Assembly: GCA_049965775.1 (NCBI GenBank)
Contig: JBMFVX010000055.1
Span: 1 to 18,175, forward strand
Direction: 5' to 3'
Origin: JABEVB01 sp049965775
GTDB taxonomy: Bacteria; Planctomycetota; Phycisphaerae; WQYP01
Length of the DNA stretch: 18,175 nucleotides
The translations under genes were made by a program, and so were the position numbers. Positions 13,132 to 18,175 of this stretch are shown piece after piece (the stretch's first letter is position 1; every line of letters begins with the position of its first letter). Under the pieces are notes generated by a model, which saw only the letters and a program-made list of their open reading frames with translations, had not been told where the DNA came from and searched no databases.

Positions 13132-13791
13132 CTATTCTTGGGTATGCGTGTGGCGAATAATCTGCCCGCGCACTAAAAATACCACTTCTTCGGCGATGTT
13201 GGTGCAATGGTCGGCGATACGCTCAAGATTTTTGGCGACCATAATAAAGGCCAGGTCCGAGGCGACACGGTCTTTATTCTGCGCCATGCCGGTTTGCATA
13301 TCCTGGTAAATTTGATGGTAGAGCGCATCTACCACATCATCGCCGCGGCACACCTGATTGGCCAGAACCGGGTCCCGGTTGGCCAGGCAGCGCGTGGTGT
13401 CGCCGACTTGTTTGAGGGTTGTTTCGGCCATGATGCGTAAATCGTGGGGCAACTCCACGGGCGCGGCCGCCAGGGGAGCGATCATTTGTGCGATGTTAAA
13501 GGCGCAATCGCCGATGCGTTCAAGATCGCTGTTGATTTTGACAATGGCAAAAACCGTTCGCAAATCGGTTGCCGCCGGCTGATGCCGGGCGAGCAGATTA
13601 ATGGCTGCCCGCTCAATTTCGACTTCTTCGGCGTCTATCTGCCCTTCGTTGTCCATGACCACCCGGGCGGTCTCGGCGCTGGCGGTAAGCAAGGCCTGGC
13701 TGGCTTGCTCGACGGCCGCCTGCACCAGCGCCGCCATGTTAAGACACCTGCGATGGAGTTGTTCCAAAAGTTCGATGAAATGCACTGACAC
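13132..13791 (-). CDS. phoU: PhoU-type phosphate signalling protein
   Basis: PhoU connects the PstSCAB phosphate transporter to the PhoR/PhoB two-component system and dampens phosphate uptake. The 219-residue protein has the expected two three-helix repeats, each with the metal-binding E/D-rich signature: VKINSDLERIGDCAFNIAQ in the first and VAKNLERIADHCTNIAEEVVF in the second. IDAEEVEIERAAINLLARHQP, before the first, is also typical. The start is a GTG at 13791 with AAAGGGA about 5 bases upstream; a GTG two codons later is an alternative. Usually phoU closes a pst operon, but no pst or phoBR gene is in this window. It is divergent from the iron exporter gene, with a shared 210-bp regulatory region, and lies 130 bp upstream of rfbB. 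Confidence 0.93.
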   Translation of the reverse strand: MSVHFIELLEQLHRRCLNMAALVQAAVEQASQALLTASAETARVVMDNEGQIDAEEVEIERAAINLLARHQPAATDLRTVFAIVKINSDLERIGDCAFNIAQMIAPLAAAPVELPHDLRIMAETTLKQVGDTTRCLANRDPVLANQVCRGDDVVDALYHQIYQDMQTGMAQNKDRVASDLAFIMVAKNLERIADHCTNIAEEVVFLVRGQIIRHTHTQE

Positions 13792-13854
13792 AAATGTCCC
13801 TTTAAAAACCAGCCTGCTGGCACGCGAGTATACCGCATCCCAACGGGGCGAGCC

Positions 13855-13888
13855 AGCGCTAAAAGCCCGTAATGTGCATCTTAGCGCT
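13855..13888. promoter_or_regulatory. Long-spaced inverted repeat between phoU and the iron exporter
   Basis: AGCGCTAA (13855-13862) and its exact complement TTAGCGCT (13881-13888) are 18 bases apart. A partial third copy (GTGCTAA) lies at 13923-13929, just before the exporter's -10 element. The arms lie upstream of a TATACT box for phoU. Each arm contains the palindrome AGCGCT, so each could bind a dimer, with the pair bound cooperatively. Confidence 0.4.
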
Positions 13889-13942
13889 CCACTAACATCA
13901 GCCCCGTGCCGGGGGGCAGCATGTGCTAAATGCGCCCCTACC

Positions 13943-13951
13943 TGATAAAAT
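13943..13951 (+). promoter_or_regulatory. Extended -10 element TGATAAAAT of the iron exporter gene
   Basis: TG-A-TAAAAT lies 50 bases before the ATG. No -35 match is seen at normal spacing. A GTGCTAA half-site occupies that place instead, consistent with control by a bound regulator. Confidence 0.4.
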
Positions 13952-14001
13952 ACCGCCCTGGGTTGGTGGTTGGATGCACCGGACGCACTTTAGGATAGGC
14001 A

Positions 14002-14979
14002 ATGGCTAAACGCTTTCTGGACCTTACGGAAAAAGAGATTTTAGCGCTGGCGATTTCTCTTGAAGAAGAGCACGCCCGCATGTACAGCGACTATGCCGAC
14101 GCTTTGGGCAAAGATTTTCCGGCATCGGCCGAAATCTTTCGGGGCATGCAGGCCGAGGAATCGGAGCATCGCCGGCTTCTGCTGGATGAATACAAGAAAA
14201 AATTCGGCGAGCATATACCACTGGTGCGCCGCGAGGATGTTCGTGGATTTATAAAACCCAAGCCTGTGTGGTTGATGAAAAACCTGCGCTTGGAAGTAAT
14301 CCGCCGACAGGCCGAGGTGATGGAGCTGGAAACCCGCCGCTTTTACGAAAAAGCAGCCCAACTCAGCCCCAACCCCGATGTGCGTAAGCTTCTTGGCGAC
14401 CTTGCCGAGGCAGAAGGCCGCCATGCCGAGCGGGCCGAGTCGTTGGAGCACGAGCATGTTTCAACGGAAGTACGGCATGAAGAGAAGGCAGCCGAGCGAC
14501 GGCTTTTTGTCATGCAGGTGGTGCAGCCGGGGCTTGCCGGCCTCATGGACGGTTCGGTTTCGACCCTGGCTCCGCTTTTTGCCGCAGCCTTTGCAACCCA
14601 CAACAGTTGGTCGGCATTTGTGGTGGGTCTGGCGGCTGCCGTGGGCGCGGGCATTTCCATGGGGTTTGCCGAGGCGCTGTCTGACGATGGCATGCTCACC
14701 GGCCGCGGACGACCGCTGGTACGTGGAACCGCCTGCGGTTTAATGACCGCCGCCGGCGGCCTCGGCCATACGCTGCCATACCTGCTGCCGTTTATTTTTC
14801 ACGGCTTTGGCTTTATGTGGGCTACCGGCGTGGCGGGAGCCGTGGTAGCCGTGGAACTGGTTGCAATCAGTTGGATACGCGCCAAGTATATGGATACACC
14901 ATTTTTGCGCGCGGCATTTCAAATTGTGGTCGGCGGGGTACTGGTATTTTTGGCGGGCATTTTAATTGGCGGCTCGTGA
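14002..14979 (+). CDS. mbfA: Ferritin-like/VIT iron exporter (MbfA / EVIT family)
   Basis: The 325-residue protein fuses a ferritin-like domain to a Ccc1/VIT1-type transporter. This is the architecture of erythrin-vacuolar iron transport proteins such as MbfA, which exports Fe(II) across the inner membrane and protects against iron and peroxide stress. The ferritin part (about 1-150) shows carboxylate and His ligands: E22/E23 in SLEEEHARMY, E53-x2-H56 in AEESEHRRLL, E110 in VMELETRRFYEKAA, and E138-x2-H141 in LAEAEGRHAER. After a charged linker the VIT part begins at about 172 (VQPGLAGLMDGSVSTLAPLFA) and has about five membrane helices, ending LVFLAGILIGGS. The ATG has AGGA upstream. It is divergent from phoU and has an inverted repeat and extended -10 upstream. 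The hydroxyacid dehydrogenase gene follows 45 bp later. Confidence 0.9.
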   Translation: MAKRFLDLTEKEILALAISLEEEHARMYSDYADALGKDFPASAEIFRGMQAEESEHRRLLLDEYKKKFGEHIPLVRREDVRGFIKPKPVWLMKNLRLEVIRRQAEVMELETRRFYEKAAQLSPNPDVRKLLGDLAEAEGRHAERAESLEHEHVSTEVRHEEKAAERRLFVMQVVQPGLAGLMDGSVSTLAPLFAAAFATHNSWSAFVVGLAAAVGAGISMGFAEALSDDGMLTGRGRPLVRGTACGLMTAAGGLGHTLPYLLPFIFHGFGFMWATGVAGAVVAVELVAISWIRAKYMDTPFLRAAFQIVVGGVLVFLAGILIGGS

Positions 14980-15024
14980 CGGCCGCTGCGCCTCTGACGC
15001 AACAACTTACGAAAGGCATCAATC

Positions 15025-16071
15025 GTGGGACAACAACACAGCACCCCTCGCAAACCAAAGGCCATGTACGTTCTGGACAAGCGCTGCTTCTCCATGATTT
15101 ACGGCCCGGACGAACTTGCCGATATCGCCCGGCTCACCAGCATTGACAACCAATGCTACGAGCCGGCCTGGCTTCAAAACCACCCCGAAGCACTCGCTGA
15201 CGTTGAAGTTATTTTCTCCGGATGGGGCGGCCCGCGATTGGACCACACCTTTTTAACACATTCAGCCAAACTTAAGGCGCTCTTCTACGGAGCCGGCAGC
15301 GTCAGCGAAATTATAACTGACGCAGCCTGGCAGCGCGGCATCGCGGTCACCACCGCCTATGCCGCCAATGCCGTGCCCGTTGTTGAATATTCCCTGGCAG
15401 CTATTATTTTCTCGCTCAAGCATGTCTGGCGGCTCGCGGCCGAAACCAAAGCGCAGCGCACCTTCGGCAGCCAGGACGGCATCCCCGGCTGCTACAAAAC
15501 AACCGTCGGATTGGTTTCGATGGGTATTGTCGCACGGTTGCTGGCCGAGCGTCTTAAAACATTTGACATGAACGTGCTGGCCTTTGATCCGCTATTAACC
15601 AGCGAACAGGCCGCCGCCATGGGCGTTACGCTCTGTTCGCTTGACGAACTATTTCGTCGCAGCGATGTGGTGTCGGTGCATACGCCGCTGCTGGCCGAAA
15701 CCGTGGGGCTTATCACGGGCAGGCATATCGCAGCGATGAAGCCGGGCGCTACGCTCATCAACACCGCCCGCGGGCAGATTATTTGCGAACCGGAGATGGT
15801 TGACGTACTCAAGCAGCGTTCCGACTTGTATGCCGTGCTCGACGTAACCCACCCCGAGCCGCCGCCGGCGAATTCGCCGCTCTTTGACATGCCCAATGTG
15901 CTCCTCACGCCGCACATCGCCGGCTCGCAGGGTGATGAATGCCGACGCCTCGGCCGGCTGATGATCACAGAGTTTGAACGCTGGCAGCAGGGCAAGCCCC
16001 TGCAGTGGCTCGTCACGCGGGAACTCGCCAGCACCAGCAGCCACCGCCCCCGAGCCACGGCCGGCGCGTAG
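15025..16071 (+). CDS. D-isomer-specific 2-hydroxyacid dehydrogenase family protein
   Basis: The 348-residue protein belongs to the NAD(P)-dependent family that interconverts 2-hydroxy and 2-keto acids. The catalytic triad is visible: Arg in LINTARGQII, Glu in VTHPEPPPANSPL, and His in LLTPHIAGSQGDE. The Rossmann loop reads VGLVSMGIVARLLAERL, with S-M-G-x-x-A where most relatives have G-x-G-x-x-G. This matches a subfamily I recall with VSLG at this point, and it does not by itself indicate loss of function. The start is a GTG with GAAAGG 8 bases upstream. The tail after about residue 325 is a disordered Ser/Arg/Ala stretch. The substrate cannot be told. Co-transcription with the iron exporter is possible from the 45-bp gap. 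Confidence 0.9.
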   Translation: MGQQHSTPRKPKAMYVLDKRCFSMIYGPDELADIARLTSIDNQCYEPAWLQNHPEALADVEVIFSGWGGPRLDHTFLTHSAKLKALFYGAGSVSEIITDAAWQRGIAVTTAYAANAVPVVEYSLAAIIFSLKHVWRLAAETKAQRTFGSQDGIPGCYKTTVGLVSMGIVARLLAERLKTFDMNVLAFDPLLTSEQAAAMGVTLCSLDELFRRSDVVSVHTPLLAETVGLITGRHIAAMKPGATLINTARGQIICEPEMVDVLKQRSDLYAVLDVTHPEPPPANSPLFDMPNVLLTPHIAGSQGDECRRLGRLMITEFERWQQGKPLQWLVTRELASTSSHRPRATAGA

Positions 16072-16138
16072 GGGCATTTCAGCCCCATCACAATCTCCGC
16101 TATTACTCGGACAGGCTCTTGAGAGGAGGGTGTCAAAC

Positions 16139-16189
16139 ATGGCCGCCGCAAAGGCTTTATCGCAACAACATCTTTTCGCCCGGAAGTAA
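16139..16189 (+). CDS. Candidate 16-codon mini-ORF with a perfect SD
   Basis: ATG at 16139 is preceded by AGGAGG with 9 bases between them, one of the strongest SD sites in the window. The frame MAAAKALSQQHLFARK then stops at TAA. It lies between the hydroxyacid dehydrogenase and DUF433 genes. It may be a microprotein, a leader peptide for the DUF433 module, or the 5' end of a lost gene. Size alone prevents a firm call. Confidence 0.35.
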   Translation: MAAAKALSQQHLFARK

Positions 16190-16233
16190 CCAATAAGAGC
16201 CAAAGTTGCTTTGCCGCACGGAGCGTTGGTAAA

Positions 16234-16473
16234 ATGACCTCGATGAAACATATTGACCGGATCACTTTTAATCCCAATCAGTGTGGCGGCAGGCCGTGCA
16301 TCCGGGGTATGCGCATCCGTGTCAAAGATATTCTGGAAATGCTTGCCGCGGGTGTTTCGGAATCGCAGATTCTCGCGGACTTCCCGTATCTTGAAAGCGA
16401 CGACATCCGGGCCAGTTTGGAATACGCCTCGCGCGAGGTTGATCACACGGTTCTGGTGACCTCGGGCAGTTAA
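16234..16473 (+). CDS. DUF433 family antitoxin
   Basis: The 79-residue protein is a compact DUF433 domain, a small helix-turn-helix protein that usually precedes a DUF5615 PIN-like toxin and is taken as its antitoxin. Family features are clear: ITFNPNQCGGRPCIRGMRIRVKDILEMLAAGVSESQILADFPYL (split as CGGRPCIRGMRIRV and GVSESQILADFPYL), then DDIRASLEYASREVD. GGAG lies 10 bases before the ATG at 16234; a second in-frame ATG at 16243 is possible. The toxin frame starts 9 bases after the stop, so the two formed an operon. Because the toxin is frameshifted, this may now be an orphan antitoxin. Confidence 0.92.
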   Translation: MTSMKHIDRITFNPNQCGGRPCIRGMRIRVKDILEMLAAGVSESQILADFPYLESDDIRASLEYASREVDHTVLVTSGS

Positions 16474-16482
16474 AGGGATCCG

Positions 16483-16811
16483 GTGAAATTTCTCATTGAT
16501 GCCCAGCTTCCCGTTGCACTGGCCCGGTGGCTTACCCTTGAGGCAATGAAGCGATACATGTTGATCAAATCGGCCTACGAAACGCTGAAGATACACCGAT
16601 TTGGCGGTACGCAATTGAACACACCTATGTTATCTTAACCAAAGATGAAGACTTCGCATCGCGTATCCGCCAAAGCTCTACTGGCCCGACGGTGGTATGG
16701 CTGCGGATAGGCAACTGTTCTCGCGCCGCCTTGCAGGACTGGTTTGCACCGCTCCTACCCAAAATCCTGCGAGAGCTGGACCGGGGCGAACGCCTCATTG
16801 AAGTGCGATAA
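16483..16811 (+). pseudogene. DUF5615 PIN-like toxin, disrupted by a one-base frameshift
   Basis: From a GTG at 16483 (AAAGGGA 5 bases upstream) the frame reads KFLIDAQLPVALARWLT, the exact opening of DUF5615 toxins, with D6 as the first PIN acid. After ACC-CTT near 16539 the frame goes wrong and meets a TAA near 16636. The rest of the toxin is intact in the frame two bases on: GNEAIHVDQIGL, DTPIWRYAIEH, then VILTKDEDFASRI with the next acids, VVWLRIGNCSRAAL, and the usual ending RGERLIEVR at 16811. One missing base around 16537-16541, for example CTT-CGA reduced to CTTGA, explains everything. Otherwise the protein is full length (about 109 residues) and well conserved, so the lesion is recent, a sequencing error, or a site of frameshifting. 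Confidence 0.9.
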
Positions 16812-16908
16812 GCAACGCGCACAACCCTGACGCCCAAACCATCAGCCGCAGTGGTTCGTGGCAGCCTGCCCGAACTCATTTTTATGGCGTCGCTGCGTAG
16901 CAAGCCTG

Positions 16909-17340
16909 CTATAGCCTGTCTTCCGCAGGTACATACATTCTTGGATGAGGCTGCATCACATGCTGCACGCACGAACCGCACAGGTACACACGGGCCGGGT
17001 TCGGGTAGTCGGTGCTGTCGGTATCATCACCCTCAACCCATTGCCGACAGAACACATTGGCTTTGCCGCAATAGCCGCAGCGCGTCGGCGAGCCGCCATC
17101 GGCTGCCTGGGTTGTGAGCCGCGGGTAGCGTGTAAGCTGGCCTCTACCGCGTGCCGGCTTTACCTCGTGCGCAAGATGGCTGCGCTTGAGAAATTCCACC
17201 AGGTCGCGGGTTTCATCCTGATTGGCGAAGCGTATCCAGCGACCTGATGCCGCATCCATAAAAAAGCCGGTGGCCTCAAGCTGCTCCTGCATGACAGGAT
17301 CAGGCCAAAACAATATGCGAATTTGTACACGCACCGCCAT
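16909..17340 (-). CDS. Hypothetical protein with a zinc-ribbon-like C-terminus
   Basis: The 143-residue protein is not recognised. The N-terminal half (1-60), ending RDLVEFLKRSHLAHEV, alternates strands and helices. A basic linker (61-80) follows, then a four-cysteine site: C88-x2-C91 in RCGYCGKANVFC and C121-x2-C124 in VYLCGSCVQHVM, which should bind zinc. The ATG at 17340 lacks a clear SD; a GTG two codons later is another option. It begins 42 bp after the stop of the lipoprotein-like gene on the same strand, so both are probably in one transcript. Composition and frame are consistent with a real gene. Confidence 0.65.
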   Translation of the reverse strand: MAVRVQIRILFWPDPVMQEQLEATGFFMDAASGRWIRFANQDETRDLVEFLKRSHLAHEVKPARGRGQLTRYPRLTTQAADGGSPTRCGYCGKANVFCRQWVEGDDTDSTDYPNPARVYLCGSCVQHVMQPHPRMYVPAEDRL

Positions 17341-17382
17341 ATAGAAGAGATTTTAACGACTGGTAGTCATTTGGCCTATGGC

Positions 17383-17832
17383 TCATTGCGGCTGCGAGAA
17401 AATGTCGAGCGAAACCGTCGGTGCGCTGCCGACAGCACTGCTGCGGCCAACGGGCAGTTGCACCGCCAGCGCCGAAACCTGCCCCGGCTCCATCGTAACC
17501 GCCCGATGGGCGGAAATTTGTGCTGCGGCCACCCGCGCTGCCGCCTCAGGCAACACACTGCGGCTGCTAAGCGATACATCCATGGCCATGGGGGCTAAAC
17601 CACTGCGGCTGTCGTGAGTTCCGGCGAGTTGCACACTCAGCACCGGCGGCTGGGGCTTGGGAAGAGCCGACGGCGTAAGCAGCGGCGCTGAAACACCGCG
17701 TCTTGGTGCGTCATACCGGTACAGGAGGCTGCACCCGGCCAGCAGCAGCAAAATCACCACCACCGGCCGACGAACATGCCGCCGCCGCGGCTGCTCAAGG
17801 GCATTAAGTTTGATTGTCCAGTCGCGCGTCAT
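17383..17832 (-). CDS. Small membrane-bound protein or lipoprotein, hypothetical
   Basis: The 149-residue protein starts at the ATG at 17832, with AGGTGA about 8 bases upstream. A 22-residue N-terminal stretch ending PRRRHVRRP precedes the hydrophobic run VVVILLLLAGCSLLY. L31-A32-G33-C34 matches a lipobox, so lipid attachment at C34 is possible, though the region can equally be a plain N-in membrane anchor. The rest is Pro/Ala/Ser-rich, with beta-type segments (PVLSVQLAGT, AMDVSLSSRSVLP, VSALAVQLPVG). It probably lies on the outer face of the inner membrane. No known family is recognised. It precedes the 143-residue zinc-ribbon gene. Confidence 0.6.
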   Translation of the reverse strand: MTRDWTIKLNALEQPRRRHVRRPVVVILLLLAGCSLLYRYDAPRRGVSAPLLTPSALPKPQPPVLSVQLAGTHDSRSGLAPMAMDVSLSSRSVLPEAAARVAAAQISAHRAVTMEPGQVSALAVQLPVGRSSAVGSAPTVSLDIFSQPQ

Positions 17833-17895
17833 AATGCTTCACCTGCGGCAGGCAAATGCCAACCCGTGCCTTTTAAGGGCACAAAACCAAACAAA

Positions 17896-18114
17896 TTAAC
17901 AGGTGCAATCCGTTGCGGGCGGGGGTTCGTACAAGGCCCTGACTAAAACCAGGCGCTTTGCCGCCAACCAAGTGCATCCGTGCGATGCCCTGCTACGCTC
18001 TCTGGGAGCCTGTCCAAGCAATCGCCGGGTTGCGACGGCATGATTTTTGGCACTCCACAAGTAGCGGCGACAATGGCGTACCTGACGCAGATGGTACTCA
18101 ATGGTGTCCGGCAA
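17896..18114 (-). CDS. Possible small Arg-rich protein
   Basis: The frame from a TTG at 18114 encodes 72 residues, beginning LPDTIEYHLRQVRHCRRYLW and rich in Arg, His and Ala. An in-frame TGA lies 7 codons upstream, so the frame does not continue from outside the window. No good SD is seen. It ends 63 bp before the lipoprotein-like gene on the same strand, which is its main support. A competing frame on the same strand covers much of it (17943-18164). No family is recognised. Confidence 0.3.
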   Translation of the reverse strand: MPDTIEYHLRQVRHCRRYLWSAKNHAVATRRLLGQAPRERSRASHGCTWLAAKRLVLVRALYEPPPATDCTC

Positions 18115-18175
18115 TTTCGCATCAGCGATGCGTCAATGGGCGTGATTTGCAGGCCGAGCAGCAATGTGCCGGGGG

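Noticed and set aside
16071..16086. GGGGC-ATTTCA-GCCCC as terminator of the dehydrogenase gene
   Set aside because: The stem is short and no T-run follows.
15492..16277. 261-codon minus-strand frame
   Set aside because: It is antisense to the dehydrogenase, with a Ser/Arg-rich composition typical of a shadow frame.
15649..16614. 321-codon minus-strand frame
   Set aside because: It is antisense to the hydroxyacid dehydrogenase, DUF433 and DUF5615 frames; its codons have no family features.

Overview
The window is bacterial and most likely chromosomal. Two traits suggest the Planctomycetota or a PVC relative: large exported GHL15 and GtaA-like (DUF4965/DUF1793) proteins, and dispersed structured intergenic repeats. 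This assignment is an inference; no rRNA or marker gene is present to prove it. Coding sequence is fairly GC-rich, and most genes have a Shine-Dalgarno site and an ATG, GTG or TTG start.

Layout. (1) 1-2111 is worn accessory DNA: a DUF262 gene cut off just after its DGQQR motif, a small tandem zinc-finger protein, an intact DEDDh exonuclease, a frameshifted IS3-type OrfA remnant, and a repeat-rich spacer. (2) 2112-4660, all on the minus strand, holds a WYL-domain regulator, a membrane-anchored protein and an unrecognised 256-residue protein; several palindromes lie between them. (3) 4840-5642 is a compact two-gene module: a small SinR/Cas2-like protein overlapping a PIN-domain protein. (4) 5826-10040 holds two exported proteins, a GHL15-type putative glycosidase and an 867-residue GtaA-like protein with a C-terminal beta-sandwich. 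(5) 10154-10871 holds a second copy of the structured repeat and a DUF4258/YgiT-type toxin-antitoxin pair. (6) 11005-13791, minus strand, holds rfbB-rfbA (dTDP-sugar synthesis) and, upstream, phoU. (7) 14002-16071, plus strand, holds a ferritin-VIT (MbfA/EVIT) iron exporter, divergent from phoU, and a D-2-hydroxyacid dehydrogenase. (8) 16139-18175 holds a mini-ORF with a perfect SD, a DUF433 antitoxin with a frameshifted DUF5615 toxin, and three small proteins on the minus strand.

How it fits together. Three toxin-antitoxin-like modules, broken defence and transposon genes, and repeats mark this as an accessory region interleaved with housekeeping genes (phoU, rfbBA, iron export). The most interesting unexplained signal is a ~122-bp intergenic element present twice (1821-1943 and 10154-10275). 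Its two half-units each carry a GGC...GCC arm in one copy and GCC...GGC in the other, which is compensatory change and points to a conserved RNA or DNA hairpin. A second theme is that the SinR-like/PIN module and the DUF4258/YgiT module share the same extended -10 element, TGCTATAAT, and the latter mRNA looks leaderless. No convincing rho-independent terminator, tRNA, rRNA or CRISPR array was seen.
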